64,000 nt of DNA from Candidatus Zixiibacteriota bacterium (GCA_030668485.1 DAOUTW010000003.1:1-64000), one strand, 5' to 3'; counted from the stretch's first letter, positions 49,187-57,707 are shown. The notes: a model not told the origin generated them from the letters alone. A program made the numbers and translations.

Positions 49187-51475
49187 ATGGATGATGTTAA
49201 CACGAAAAAACAACTTTTGACGGAAAACGCCATCAAGGTACTGGAAAAACGTTATCTGGCAAAAGACAGCAAAGGACAAGTAGTCGAAACGCCGGAAGGG
49301 CTTTTCCGCCGGGTAGCCAAGGCAATCGCCGCACCCGATCAAATGTATGGCGCGACTTCGGAAGATTTGCAAAAAACCGAGGATACGTTCTTCGAAATGA
49401 TGAGCCACCTCGAATTTATGCCCAACTCGCCGACCCTGATGAATGCCGGAAGGCCCCTGGGGCAATTGTCGGCCTGCTTTGTATTGCCGATCGACGATAG
49501 TATGGATTCTATTTTCACAGCCGTTAAAAATACCGCCCTGATCCACAAATCCGGCGGCGGAACCGGATTTGCCTTTTCAAGATTACGCCCGACCAATTCT
49601 GTCGTAGCCTCTACCTCAGGCGTTGCCTCAGGGCCGATCTCGTTTATGAAAGTCATAAATGCCGCCACCGAGGCGGTCAAGCAGGGGGGAACCCGGCGCG
49701 GGGCCAATATGGGGATCCTGCGGGTCGATCATCCCGATATCATGGAATTCATCACCTGCAAGGATGATCTCAGCGAACTGACTAATTTCAATATTTCGGT
49801 TGCCATCACTGATAAATTCATGGATGCGGTCAACAATGATGAAGATTACGACCTGATCGATCCTCGCACCGAGGAACCATATATGAGGGACGGTGGCCCC
49901 GTGCGATTCAATGCCAAAAAGGTTTTCGACATGATCGTCGATCATGCCCACACTACCGGCGAACCGGGAGTAATGTACATCGATCGCATGAACAGCGGTA
50001 ACCCGGTCCGCAAGGTTGGCCTATATGAATCGACCAACCCCTGCGGCGAACAGCCGCTGCTGCCATTTGAAAGCTGCAACCTGGGTTCGATCAACCTGTC
50101 ACGGGTGCTCAAAGCGGTCGTTGATCCCGACAATACTCACTCGATGTATAAATACGAAGTTGATTGGGATCTGCTCGACGACACGGTCGCCGATGCCGTC
50201 CATTTTCTCGATAATGTCATCGAGGCCAATCGTTATCCTTTGCCGGAAATCGATGTCAACACTAAGAGCAATCGGAAAATCGGACTCGGAATTATGGGCT
50301 GGGCCGATACGCTGATCACTCTCGGCATCAGATACAATTCCGAGGAAGCGCATGATCTGGCCGATAAAATCATCCGGCGTATCAAGAAAGTGGGGCATAA
50401 GACATCTATCGGACTAGGCAAAAAGCGCGGCCATTTCCCGCTCTGGGACAAATCGATTTACTACGAGGATGGAACCGGCCCGGAAATGCGCAATTCTACC
50501 GTGACCACAATTGCTCCGACCGGCACCATTTCGATCATTGCCGGATGTTCCTCCGGTATCGAGCCGATTTTTGCCGTCAGCTATGTCCGCAATGTGATGG
50601 ATAATACCAAGCTGATCGAGGTTAATCCCCATTTCGAAAAAATCGCCAAAGAGCGCGGCTTTTATTCCGAGGGTTTGATGGAGAGAATCGCTGAAGCCGG
50701 TTCCATAACCGATTTTGAAGAAATCCCGGATGATGTCAAACATGTTTTTGTCACCGCCCATGATGTTCTACCCGAAGATCATGTCAAAATGCAGGCGGTC
50801 TGGCAGAGACATACCGATAACGCCGTCTCCAAAACGATTAATCTGCCTCATGACGCCACTGTCGAAGACGTCCGCAAAGCTTATCTTCAGGCTTATAAAG
50901 TGGGCTGTAAAGGCGTGACCGTTTATCGCGACGGTTGCCGCGCCGAGCAGGTACTTTCGACAGGTCACACCGGCAGTCCAGAATCGGAAAAGGGTGACTC
51001 GGCCGACCAGGCGGTGCTGCTCAACGCCAAAATCAAAGACCGACCGGAAGTGCTGGATGGTATTACGACAAAAATCAAAACCGGATACGGCAATTTGTAT
51101 ATCACCGTCAACACGTTAGACGGTAAACCGTTTGAGGTTTTTGCCCAGATCGGCAAATCGGGTTATTCGACCATGGCCGACACCGAGGCGATCTGTCGCC
51201 TGATCTCCCTGGCCCTGCGTTCAGGGGTTCCGGTAGATAATATCGTCGCCCAGCTCAAAGGGATCGGCGGGTCATCGCCGGTTTTCGGCAACGGCGGCCT
51301 GATTTCTTCCATCCCCGATGCTATTGCGATTGTCCTCAACAATCAATTTGGCGGAGGTAAGGCGATAGAAAAAGATATTGATATCAACCTGGAGTTTTGC
51401 CCCGATTGCGGCGCCCGCATAGAACATGAATCGGGCTGTGTCGTGTGTCGTAGTTGTGGTTTCTCTAAATGTTAA
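49187..51475 (+). CDS. nrdJ: Adenosylcobalamin-dependent ribonucleoside-diphosphate reductase (class II)
   Basis: A 762-residue class II ribonucleotide reductase, which reduces ribonucleotides to deoxyribonucleotides without oxygen using coenzyme B12. GGAGG precedes ATG 49187. Active-site segments are visible: LSACFVLPIDDS (first redox Cys), NPCGEQPLLPFESCNLGSIN (radical and second redox Cys region, with the Asn-Cys-Glu triad) and APTGTISIIAGCSSGIEP. The C-terminus has the TSCPD-like domain and a zinc ribbon (CPDCGARIEH, CVVCRSCG) that carries reducing equivalents. No class I nrdAB is seen. Confidence 0.95.
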   Translation: MDDVNTKKQLLTENAIKVLEKRYLAKDSKGQVVETPEGLFRRVAKAIAAPDQMYGATSEDLQKTEDTFFEMMSHLEFMPNSPTLMNAGRPLGQLSACFVLPIDDSMDSIFTAVKNTALIHKSGGGTGFAFSRLRPTNSVVASTSGVASGPISFMKVINAATEAVKQGGTRRGANMGILRVDHPDIMEFITCKDDLSELTNFNISVAITDKFMDAVNNDEDYDLIDPRTEEPYMRDGGPVRFNAKKVFDMIVDHAHTTGEPGVMYIDRMNSGNPVRKVGLYESTNPCGEQPLLPFESCNLGSINLSRVLKAVVDPDNTHSMYKYEVDWDLLDDTVADAVHFLDNVIEANRYPLPEIDVNTKSNRKIGLGIMGWADTLITLGIRYNSEEAHDLADKIIRRIKKVGHKTSIGLGKKRGHFPLWDKSIYYEDGTGPEMRNSTVTTIAPTGTISIIAGCSSGIEPIFAVSYVRNVMDNTKLIEVNPHFEKIAKERGFYSEGLMERIAEAGSITDFEEIPDDVKHVFVTAHDVLPEDHVKMQAVWQRHTDNAVSKTINLPHDATVEDVRKAYLQAYKVGCKGVTVYRDGCRAEQVLSTGHTGSPESEKGDSADQAVLLNAKIKDRPEVLDGITTKIKTGYGNLYITVNTLDGKPFEVFAQIGKSGYSTMADTEAICRLISLALRSGVPVDNIVAQLKGIGGSSPVFGNGGLISSIPDAIAIVLNNQFGGGKAIEKDIDINLEFCPDCGARIEHESGCVVCRSCGFSKC

Positions 51476-51488
51476 AATAAACAGCCGA

Positions 51489-51517
51489 GGGAAAAAGCCG
51501 CTGCCCGGCTTTTTCCC
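51489..51517. terminator. Terminator hairpin after nrdJ
   Basis: GGGAAAAAGCCG (51489-51500), loop CTGCC and CGGCTTTTTCCC (51506-51517) give a perfect 12-bp stem whose 3' arm contains the U-tract. It lies 13 bp after the nrdJ stop and 20 bp before the next gene, so that gene may be read by leakage or from its own promoter. Confidence 0.65.
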
Positions 51518-51537
51518 CGGCAGATAATTCGGCGAGT

Positions 51538-52161
51538 ATGGCCTCAAAATATATTCCAGCCGGCCGCACTTCGATTGTGACCAAAGGAAAAACAAAGTTT
51601 CAATTGCAAACCGAATATGCCGGCATCCCCCGGCCTCGCATTACGACCACCATTTTCTCCGAGGGTCAGGTTCTTCACAAAGTGGAAAAAGTGATTTCCG
51701 ATGAGGTCGATACTATTGAAGTGATGCATCAGGTGGAAGATGTTATCAAGGCGCAACATCTCGAAATTTCAAAAGTAATTCGTGAACGGGGACTGCCCAG
51801 CGCACCGGAAAGCATTATCGGTTCGCCCCAGGAAAAGACCCGTTCGGAAAATATCGCGCAGTTGGATGACGTCGAGCATGTTTTCAGGATAACTGCCGAT
51901 GGAAAAATCGCCAATGATCGGAAAATTACCGGCCAATTTAAAAAAATGTTCAAACATGTTATTAGAGAGCTGCCACAAATGATAATGGTCTTCGCCTCCC
52001 TGCCGGGAAAGGCAGACAGGAGGGAAGAAGGTATTTATGAAATCGAAGATGGACGCATCCTCCTGGCATCAACAGGAGTGGAGTTTTTTCTGATTTTGGT
52101 TAAGCCGGGCACGGCATACGATTCGATTGCGCCACGACTGAAAGAAATCCTCGACCTATAA
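51538..52161 (+). CDS. Conserved-looking protein of unknown function
   Basis: A 207-residue soluble protein without signal peptide or membrane helices. Residues 15-85 form a beta/alpha segment (KFQLQTEYAGIPRPRITTTI, FSEGQVLHKVEKVI). The second half (QFKKMFKHVIRELPQMIMVF, then GIYEIEDGRILLASTGVEFF) has the alternating strand pattern of a small regulatory domain, faintly like roadblock/LC7. I do not recognise the family. Only a weak ribosome binding site (GGCGAG) precedes ATG 51538. It reads in the same direction as nrdJ and pyrE. Confidence 0.6.
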   Translation: MASKYIPAGRTSIVTKGKTKFQLQTEYAGIPRPRITTTIFSEGQVLHKVEKVISDEVDTIEVMHQVEDVIKAQHLEISKVIRERGLPSAPESIIGSPQEKTRSENIAQLDDVEHVFRITADGKIANDRKITGQFKKMFKHVIRELPQMIMVFASLPGKADRREEGIYEIEDGRILLASTGVEFFLILVKPGTAYDSIAPRLKEILDL

Positions 52162-52166
52162 AAAAA

Positions 52167-52344
52167 GAGAGAGAGACGTCATTTGAAAAAACTCCTCAAT
52201 TACCATTAGGTAAAGGGTTTTTACAGCCACCCTGGTATTTCGCTATCGCTGCCGGCCGTTACCGACCGGGTCACGGCGTACGCTCAACCGAATAGGGACG
52301 ACCTTCATTATTGAGGTGTTAGAGATTTTTCAAATATCTCTCTC
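52167..52344. ncRNA. Candidate rod-shaped structured RNA upstream of pyrE
   Basis: A 178-nt element whose two ends pair over a long distance: GAGAGAG (about 52167-52175) with CTCTCTC (52338-52344), ATTTGAAAAA (52181-52190) with TTTTTCAAAT (52326-52335), and CCTCAAT (52194-52200) with ATTGAGG (52310-52316). Inside are TTACC-ATTA-GGTAA (52199-52212), AGGGT/ACCCT, a CCCT...AGGG stem and a terminal hairpin CCGG-N-CG-TTAC-CG-N-CCGG. The rod with internal bulges and the length recall 6S RNA, but I cannot match conserved 6S bases. Strand is undecided because the fold is symmetric. Confidence 0.5.
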
Positions 52345-52410
52345 CCATAAATAAACTACGAGTAAAAACTGTCGGCGGCAACAACTTTTTTTAATAAAAA
52401 TTATTTTCAC

Positions 52411-52439
52411 TTTTATTCCGGCGACAAAAATGGTATAAT
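52411..52439 (+). promoter_or_regulatory. Extended -10 promoter of pyrE
   Basis: TGGTATAAT (52431-52439) is a perfect extended -10 (TGN-TATAAT). The -35 region TTTTAT (52411-52416) is weak, as is usual for this class. The leader to pyrE is about 105 nt with no recognised attenuator. Confidence 0.6.
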
Positions 52440-52551
52440 AATCTTTTATAGTGGACTTATTACCGGATCATGGTCGATTTGATCTATGCCACCCGTCGTG
52501 AGATTAAAATAGATGTTGTCCCATTGGCAGCATGAGGGAGAAGAAAAGAAG

Positions 52552-53130
52552 ATGACCAACGAAGAAGTGATGCAACTGTTCTATGATTCCGGAGCGATGC
52601 TCAAGGGGCATTTCAAACTGACCTCGGGAAGACATAGCGATGTTTATTTCGAAAAATTCACCATTCTTCGTCAACCTCCCTACGTCGAAAAATTGTGCCG
52701 GATGATGGCCGATCTATTTGGCGCCGACAAGATCGAACTGGTGGTCGGTCCGACCACAGGCGGTGTCCTGATCGCCTACGAAGTCGCCAAGCAACTGGGA
52801 GTCGATTCGATTTATGCCGAGGCGGGCGAAGACGGCAAAACCCGGATATTTAAAAGAGGTTTTGCTATCGATCCCGGTACCAGAGTCCTTATTGTCGACG
52901 ATATTCTCACCACCGGACGCTCGGTACGCGAGGTTATCGATCTTTGCAACAGTTATAAGGCGGATATTGTCGGTTTGGGCCTTCTCCTTGATCGCTCCGG
53001 CGGCACGACAACATTCGATTATCCCCTCAAATCGCTGGCAACCATTGCCGCCGATAGTTGGGAGCCGTCGGAATGTCCACTCTGCGCTAACAACACCCCG
53101 ATCACCCAACGCGGCAGCCGCAAATTTTGA
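52552..53130 (+). CDS. pyrE: Orotate phosphoribosyltransferase
   Basis: A 192-residue enzyme that joins orotate to PRPP to give OMP in pyrimidine synthesis. The PRPP-binding motif VLIVDDILTTGRSV is intact, with FKLTSGRHSDVYFEK near the N-terminus and VVGPTTGGVLIAYEVA. ATG 52552 (GAGGGAG upstream) is taken as start; an ATG 39 bp earlier is possible. The C-terminal CPLCANNTPITQRGS is a small Cys-rich tail seen in many bacterial PyrE proteins. No other pyr genes are nearby. Confidence 0.93.
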   Translation: MTNEEVMQLFYDSGAMLKGHFKLTSGRHSDVYFEKFTILRQPPYVEKLCRMMADLFGADKIELVVGPTTGGVLIAYEVAKQLGVDSIYAEAGEDGKTRIFKRGFAIDPGTRVLIVDDILTTGRSVREVIDLCNSYKADIVGLGLLLDRSGGTTTFDYPLKSLATIAADSWEPSECPLCANNTPITQRGSRKF

Positions 53131-53175
53131 TTTGACGGGAATCGATATCAAAGCGTCCTTATTGTGGAGTAACAT

Positions 53176-53805
53176 GTGCAAATATTCAAAATCATAATTC
53201 AAGCCATGCTGTTGTCGATCATCATGGTTATTCCGGCCATGTCACAAACTCCTCTGGCAAAAATCGACCTTGGGATCAAGGCCGGAGCCGGAATCAGCAG
53301 TGCTGCCAATTTCAAAGGCGATGCCGATTCGAAGACAGGTTATCTTGCCGGCCTGTTCATGAATTATCGCGAAAACCAGCTCTTCTCGCTTCAGTTGGAA
53401 CTTCTCTACATTATCAAGGGGTACAAAGTTAATGATGCCAAGGTCCTCAAACCGCAGCCGGATACGATAGATTTCGAAGCCATTTTCAGCTATATAGAAA
53501 TGCCGATTCTGGCCAGGATAACCGCTCCCATGACAGGTAAGTATTTTCCTTACCTTACCGCCGGCGGATTCGCCGCCTACCAGGTCGACAGCAGATTCAG
53601 ACTTGTCCAAAAAATTCCCTTTGATTTTGATTTGCCTTCCAATGAAGTCGACTTTGGTATTATAGTCGGTGCCGGCGTCGATATAAAGGCAGGCGAGGGG
53701 AAAATGTTCTTTGAAACGCGCTACGATATCAGCCTGGCTAAGACGATCAAGAATGAGAATCACAAATTACGTTTGATCTCTTTTCAATTCGGCTACATTT
53801 GGTAA
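53176..53805 (+). CDS. Outer-membrane beta-barrel protein (porin/PorT-like family)
   Basis: A 209-residue exported protein starting at GTG 53176 with GGAG 6 bp upstream. Signal peptide to about MVIPAMSQ. The body is a small eight-strand-type barrel: LGIKAGAGISSAANF, YLAGLFMNYRENQLFSLQLE, FSYIEMPILARITAPM, YPYLTAGGF-like strand and a C-terminal FQFGYIW ending in an aromatic residue. This is the outer membrane beta-barrel domain 2 pattern common in Bacteroidetes and relatives. Function unknown; 45 bp after pyrE. Confidence 0.82.
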   Translation: MQIFKIIIQAMLLSIIMVIPAMSQTPLAKIDLGIKAGAGISSAANFKGDADSKTGYLAGLFMNYRENQLFSLQLELLYIIKGYKVNDAKVLKPQPDTIDFEAIFSYIEMPILARITAPMTGKYFPYLTAGGFAAYQVDSRFRLVQKIPFDFDLPSNEVDFGIIVGAGVDIKAGEGKMFFETRYDISLAKTIKNENHKLRLISFQFGYIW

Positions 53806-53926
53806 TACTCCATAGCTGGTTGACTTTTGATGGGTCATTTCTTCAAGACGATGAATCTGATACCGTAAAAAGTGGCTGGAACTTTCACCTCTATCACAGG
53901 TTATAAGTTTCAATCAAAAACGACTC

Positions 53927-54036
53927 TTGACTTTTTAGAATGCTGTACGATATTACTAGTGTAACTCACTAGACACCCCTCCCGTTTAGTGAGTGTCAGG
54001 CCGCCGGGTGCTTTTGCATCTGGCGGTTAATTATTT
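53927..54036 (+). ncRNA. Possible small RNA or untranslated terminator region
   Basis: TTGACT (53927-53932) and TATTAC (53951-53956) form a promoter-like pair with an 18-bp spacer. CTCACTA/TAGTGAG pair downstream. A terminator hairpin CCGCCGGGTGC-TTTT-GCATCTGGCGG (54001-54026, 11 pairs with two G-U) is followed by TTAATTATTTT. No coding frame is present. The transcript would be about 70-75 nt. Alternatively the hairpin simply ends the outer-membrane gene 195 bp upstream. Confidence 0.35.
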
Positions 54037-54066
54037 TAAATTTGTTTTAATATCAAAAGACTGTTG

Positions 54067-54972
54067 TTACAGCCCATAGACCTGAGGGGGGGTGAGGTAA
54101 TCCGGAAAGCGGTCGATCATGTCTTTCCTGAGCAGGGAACAAAAGTGGCAGGCGTCGATATATTCGGCATCATGTTTGATATTGTACTTCCGGGCCAACC
54201 CGGCCGGGCCGCCCTCTATTAACGGCCCACAGATAGGATGTCGCTTGCTATCGTAATCCGTCACCAGAGTTGACAGGCGTGTTTTCCACATATTACCCAT
54301 GCTTATTCCCTGACAGATATGAACATTTCCGAACGAGTCGATATGAACCCGCCGGGGATGCTCCAATTCCTCATGAGGACAGGACGTGAATTGGCCGAAT
54401 GGCACACGGGGTAATCCTTCCGTCAGTTTCTCAACCGCACGACCTCGCAGCATCGCCCCGCCGCCGATTACCGGTTGTCCTTTCTCGGAATTATCACCGT
54501 CGCTATCTGCGATTTCAGGTTTTTCGATACAAATTGAACTGACCGGCATACCCAGGCGTTCGGCGGCCGCGCGGGCCTTCTTGGCGGTATTATCTTTATC
54601 CTCAACCTCGCCCTGGTGAAATGCGTCATCACTCAGGCTTAGCTCATCAATGCCGATCTGATGCAGAGGCTTCAGCCACAACTCGGCATCATGCTCATCA
54701 TTCGCCCAGTAACAATTAGTAACAATTCCGACTTTGAATCCATGCGCACGGGCCAATCGGACACCCTCCAGGAGCAGGGGATAGTGAAGAAACGCTTCAC
54801 CACCCTCGAAATAAATCGATTCAACCGTGCCGATTTTAGCGGCCTCTTCGAGAACAATCCCGATCTGTTTTGATGTAAAAGTCCCTTTCGCTTCGGGACT
54901 GCAATAAAGAAAACAATGGTCGCATTCAAAGGTGCAGGCATAGGTAAGCAGAAAATGAATACCGGTCAGCAT
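54067..54972 (-). CDS. Radical SAM protein with SPASM-like C-terminus
   Basis: A 301-residue enzyme (ATG 54972, AGGAGGG upstream). The N-terminal radical SAM barrel binds a [4Fe-4S] cluster through CTFECDHC (CxxxCxxC, about residues 12-19), with the GGE-like motif YFEGGEAFLHYP. The C-terminal part has SCPHEELEHPRR followed by FGNVHIC (a Gx4C element) and a late CHFC, the arrangement of a SPASM/twitch auxiliary-cluster domain. Such enzymes often modify peptides. The only other gene in this minus-strand unit encodes a secreted 8-cysteine peptide 148 bp upstream. Substrate unproven. Confidence 0.82.
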   Translation of the reverse strand: MLTGIHFLLTYACTFECDHCFLYCSPEAKGTFTSKQIGIVLEEAAKIGTVESIYFEGGEAFLHYPLLLEGVRLARAHGFKVGIVTNCYWANDEHDAELWLKPLHQIGIDELSLSDDAFHQGEVEDKDNTAKKARAAAERLGMPVSSICIEKPEIADSDGDNSEKGQPVIGGGAMLRGRAVEKLTEGLPRVPFGQFTSCPHEELEHPRRVHIDSFGNVHICQGISMGNMWKTRLSTLVTDYDSKRHPICGPLIEGGPAGLARKYNIKHDAEYIDACHFCSLLRKDMIDRFPDYLTPPQVYGL

Positions 54973-55070
54973 ATTGCCCTCCTGGTTATATATTATATAT
55001 AACAGGCACAATGCTGATTTCAATTAAATTCGATGATAAGAATTACCACGCGAGACGAGGGCCTCTAGGA

Positions 55071-55096
55071 TGCGGCGGATGATGCCATCCGCCGCA
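55071..55096 (-). repeat. Perfect 11-bp stem between the Cys-rich peptide and radical SAM genes
   Basis: TGCGGCGGATG (55071-55081), loop ATGC and CATCCGCCGCA (55086-55096). No U-tract follows on either strand, so it is not a full terminator. It could protect the 3' end of the short upstream message and set the peptide-to-enzyme ratio. It may instead be one of the GC palindromes common in this region. Confidence 0.6.
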
Positions 55097-55119
55097 AATA
55101 AATCTGTATTCACTCCGCT

Positions 55120-55398
55120 TTACGGATCACGCGGTTCCATGCAACATCCCACAAAATATGGAGTCCCCGGGCAGTTACCCGGTCCACCGGAACATGTCGG
55201 GACGAAGTACCTGTAGTAAGGAACCCACGGGTGTGTGCATAAAGGACCGGTTTCGTCAAGGCGGCATTCATAATACCCACTGCAGCCCTCAGCGCACATA
55301 TACAGGGCATTTGCCTGGTCATACATTGTCACCGTGATACCGGCCGCGAGCCCGAAAACAAACACAAACAGCGGCACAAGTACGGTTAGCTTTTTCAT
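55120..55398 (-). CDS. Secreted 92-residue Cys-rich peptide
   Basis: ATG 55398 has GGAGG about 10 bp upstream and starts the signal peptide MKKLTVLVPLFVFVFGLAAG, with an ANA cleavage site near residue 31. The mature part is about 61 residues with eight Cys (MCAEGC, YEC, LC, TC, NC, GCC) and many Tyr, Pro and Gly. I recognise no family. Eight Cys in a short exported chain could form four disulfides, bind metal, or be modified by the radical SAM enzyme encoded next in the same direction. The open frame extends upstream to 55458, but only this start fits a signal peptide. Confidence 0.62.
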   Translation of the reverse strand: MKKLTVLVPLFVFVFGLAAGITVTMYDQANALYMCAEGCSGYYECRLDETGPLCTHPWVPYYRYFVPTCSGGPGNCPGTPYFVGCCMEPRDP

Positions 55399-55520
55399 GA
55401 TGCCTAAGCCTCCATGTAAAAAGTTATATGGTTTCAGCTTCCCTCCCGGGCTTACCACTCGGGAGAGTATATTTTCATTTTCGTTGCGATGAAGTGATGC
55501 CTTTCTATAGGAGCATTGAA

Positions 55521-55646
55521 ATGTATATTGATATTGTTGTCAAGAATAAAAGGATAAATTTGGCCAGTCAGCGCCGGTATTTCTCCATATACCAATGGGT
55601 GTCTTCTGAGTTCAAGATTCTTGTACCGTTTTGCGCCTGCAAATAG
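55521..55646 (+). CDS. Possible 41-residue small protein
   Basis: ATG 55521 is preceded by ATAGGAGCATTGAA, a good Shine-Dalgarno at 7 bp, and the frame ends at TAG 55646. The peptide begins MYIDIVVKNKRINLASQRRY and ends VPFCACK. No family is recognised and the composition is not clearly coding. It lies alone in the 336-bp gap 55399-55734, which otherwise shows only a short CCCG/CGGG hairpin near 55445-55465. Confidence 0.25.
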   Translation: MYIDIVVKNKRINLASQRRYFSIYQWVSSEFKILVPFCACK

Positions 55647-55734
55647 TGTTGCATCATATAGTTTTTTGTCTTAGTTTCGATAAATGATGGATTTATTCTC
55701 TTAATCGGGGATAAACAGTTGAAAGGGAAATAAT

Positions 55735-56088
55735 ATGCCTCGAGTAGCCATTCTCTACTGCAAGCGAATTAAGGATTTTTCATGCATTGCCTGCGCCAAA
55801 TGTTATAAGGCAATGGCCGAAAAAGATGGTGAGTTTGCCAAATATGACGAAGTCGAACTGGTGGCCATGACCGACTGCGGCGATTGTCCCGGGCTGGCAT
55901 TCCCCAAGGTCAAATTATTGACCGAAGTTACCAATAATCTCGAACGTCCCATCGAGACTCTGCATCTCGGAACCTGTGTCAAACTGGCGATGGAAACTGC
56001 CGACTGCCCGATAGATTTCGACGAACTGAAAATACTGCTTGAGAACAAATTCGGCATCAATGTCGTCCTCGGAACGCACAATTATTGA
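55735..56088 (+). CDS. CGGC-domain protein
   Basis: A 117-residue cytosolic protein (ATG 55735, AAAGGGAAATA upstream). Cys-rich throughout: ILYCKRIKDFSCIACAKCYK, then TDCGDCPGLAFPK (the CGGCPG-type motif, here CGDCPG), HLGTCVKLAMETADCPID. The CGGC family is found in anaerobes and is thought to bind metal or a redox cofactor through these cysteines; its role is not established. A GC-rich hairpin (56101-56135) follows the gene. Confidence 0.8.
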   Translation: MPRVAILYCKRIKDFSCIACAKCYKAMAEKDGEFAKYDEVELVAMTDCGDCPGLAFPKVKLLTEVTNNLERPIETLHLGTCVKLAMETADCPIDFDELKILLENKFGINVVLGTHNY

Positions 56089-56242
56089 ATCATAAAATCG
56101 GCGGCGGGCGCAAAAGGTCGAATCATGCCTGCCGCTGGTTCCGCAAATGCGGTTGAATCCATATCGGTTTTGTCATACTTTATTACCGTAATATGGAAAA
56201 CTCCACCGGCATTATCGAAACGACAACACGAAAGGTCTATTC

Positions 56243-57676
56243 TTGAATAACCATAATAAACCTTCCATCGTGGTTGCTTCCCCGTCCTGCTTTTATTATC
56301 GTCCCGGAGTGCGAAGAGAACAGATTAAGTCTTCGCAGCTTCTGCTGGCGTCATATCTGTCTCAGCATTTCCCCGTTACCTATGTCGACTTCGAACATTC
56401 AATCGGTCAGGCCAATACCCGGGTGCAGGTAAAGCGGTTCGAACGACGGGCCAGAGAACTGCTGGCCAACATGGAATTCGATATCCTGGCGATTTCCTGC
56501 TGGACCAGCCTGAGCTACCTGGCCACCATGACCGTCGCTCGCTGCTGTCGCGATTTGTATCCTGACCGGTTGATTGTCGTCGGAGGATATCATTCCACTG
56601 CCCGCCCGGAGGATTTTGTCACCGAGGATAACCTCTTCGATTATGTCATCCGCGGCGAAGGGGAGATTGCTCTCAAAGACATCGCGGCATCCTATCCTGC
56701 CACCGGACGACCGACGGAAACGCAGGTCATCGTCGGACAGGCGCTCGAACCGAGCGATTATGTCCCGATGAACTGGGATCTGGTCGAGGATCTGGTTCGC
56801 ACGAATTTCCCCGATGGTTTGGGTACACTCGTCACCTTTTTGTCTCGAGGCTGTCCATTCGGATGCGCCTTTTGCATGGAGACTCTCAAAACGCGCCGCT
56901 GGCGGTGTGCCTCGGTCGAATATGCAATCAATGAGGTCCAAGCGGCGGCGGAACGGTTCAAATTTTCCGCTCTTGGGTTCGGCGACGCCTGTTTCGGAGT
57001 CCGATCCAAATGGCGCAAGGAATTCCTGCGCGAACTGGTCAACCTCAAACCCGATTTCTGGGTGCTGTTTGAAACTCGCCCGGAATATCTTGACGAGGAA
57101 GATATCGCCCTGCTCGGACAGATCAAATCTCAGGTGCAAATCGGCCTCGAAAGCTGTTCGCCGGAAATGCTCAGTATCATGAATAAGTCCCGGCAACCGG
57201 ATAAATATCTCACCAAGTACCGGGAGGCGAGCCATTGCTTGTCCGATCATGGCGTCGTTCATGGAGCCAATCTGATCTTCAATCATCCGGGCGAAACTGG
57301 CAAAACGCTTCAGGAAACATTTGCTGTCGTCGATGAGGAACTCTCCCGCGGGATGTCAACGGTGATCTGGACCAGTCATGATTATGTTCATTTCCCCGGA
57401 AGTTATATCGACAACAATCGGGGCTTGTTCGAGGAGAAATACGGCACGCAGTTTCTTTGTCCCGAATGGTGGAAACTGAGTGAGGAACAGTATACCAACG
57501 GCCGCAAGGTAATACCGTCGCATGACCTGGCCGGCGATCGGCTGAAATTATGGTCCGATATGCTTGAAGCGCGCGATCAGCAGATGCGCGATGCTCTTAC
57601 TCCAACAGCCCTGAGTCTGGCCGCCGGATCCCAATACGAAAAATGGCTCAACGACCCCCGCATCATTGATATTTAG
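56243..57676 (+). CDS. B12-binding-domain radical SAM protein
   Basis: A 477-residue protein starting at TTG 56243 (AAAGG 7 bp upstream). Residues 1-150 are a cobalamin-binding-type Rossmann domain (VASPSCFYYRPGVRREQ, FDILAISCWTSLSYLATM, VVGGYHSTARPEDF), lacking the DxHxxG His motif. Residues 185-400 form the radical SAM barrel with CxxxCxxC in RGCPFGCAFCMETL. IGLESCSPEMLSIMNKS and NLIFNHPGETGKTLQETF are typical of the Elp3/MiaB-like SAM core. Class B methylases and ring-forming enzymes have this layout; the substrate is unknown. It may be functionally separate from the radical SAM gene at 54067. Confidence 0.88.
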   Translation: MNNHNKPSIVVASPSCFYYRPGVRREQIKSSQLLLASYLSQHFPVTYVDFEHSIGQANTRVQVKRFERRARELLANMEFDILAISCWTSLSYLATMTVARCCRDLYPDRLIVVGGYHSTARPEDFVTEDNLFDYVIRGEGEIALKDIAASYPATGRPTETQVIVGQALEPSDYVPMNWDLVEDLVRTNFPDGLGTLVTFLSRGCPFGCAFCMETLKTRRWRCASVEYAINEVQAAAERFKFSALGFGDACFGVRSKWRKEFLRELVNLKPDFWVLFETRPEYLDEEDIALLGQIKSQVQIGLESCSPEMLSIMNKSRQPDKYLTKYREASHCLSDHGVVHGANLIFNHPGETGKTLQETFAVVDEELSRGMSTVIWTSHDYVHFPGSYIDNNRGLFEEKYGTQFLCPEWWKLSEEQYTNGRKVIPSHDLAGDRLKLWSDMLEARDQQMRDALTPTALSLAAGSQYEKWLNDPRIIDI

Positions 57677-57707
57677 ACGCACTTAAAAGTAATGATTGGA
57701 GTAATAC

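Noticed and set aside
56399-57286. Long open frame (295 codons) on the minus strand opposite the B12 radical SAM gene
   Set aside because: It is wholly inside a strongly supported gene, has no ribosome binding site, and its product looks like reverse-frame translation of that gene.
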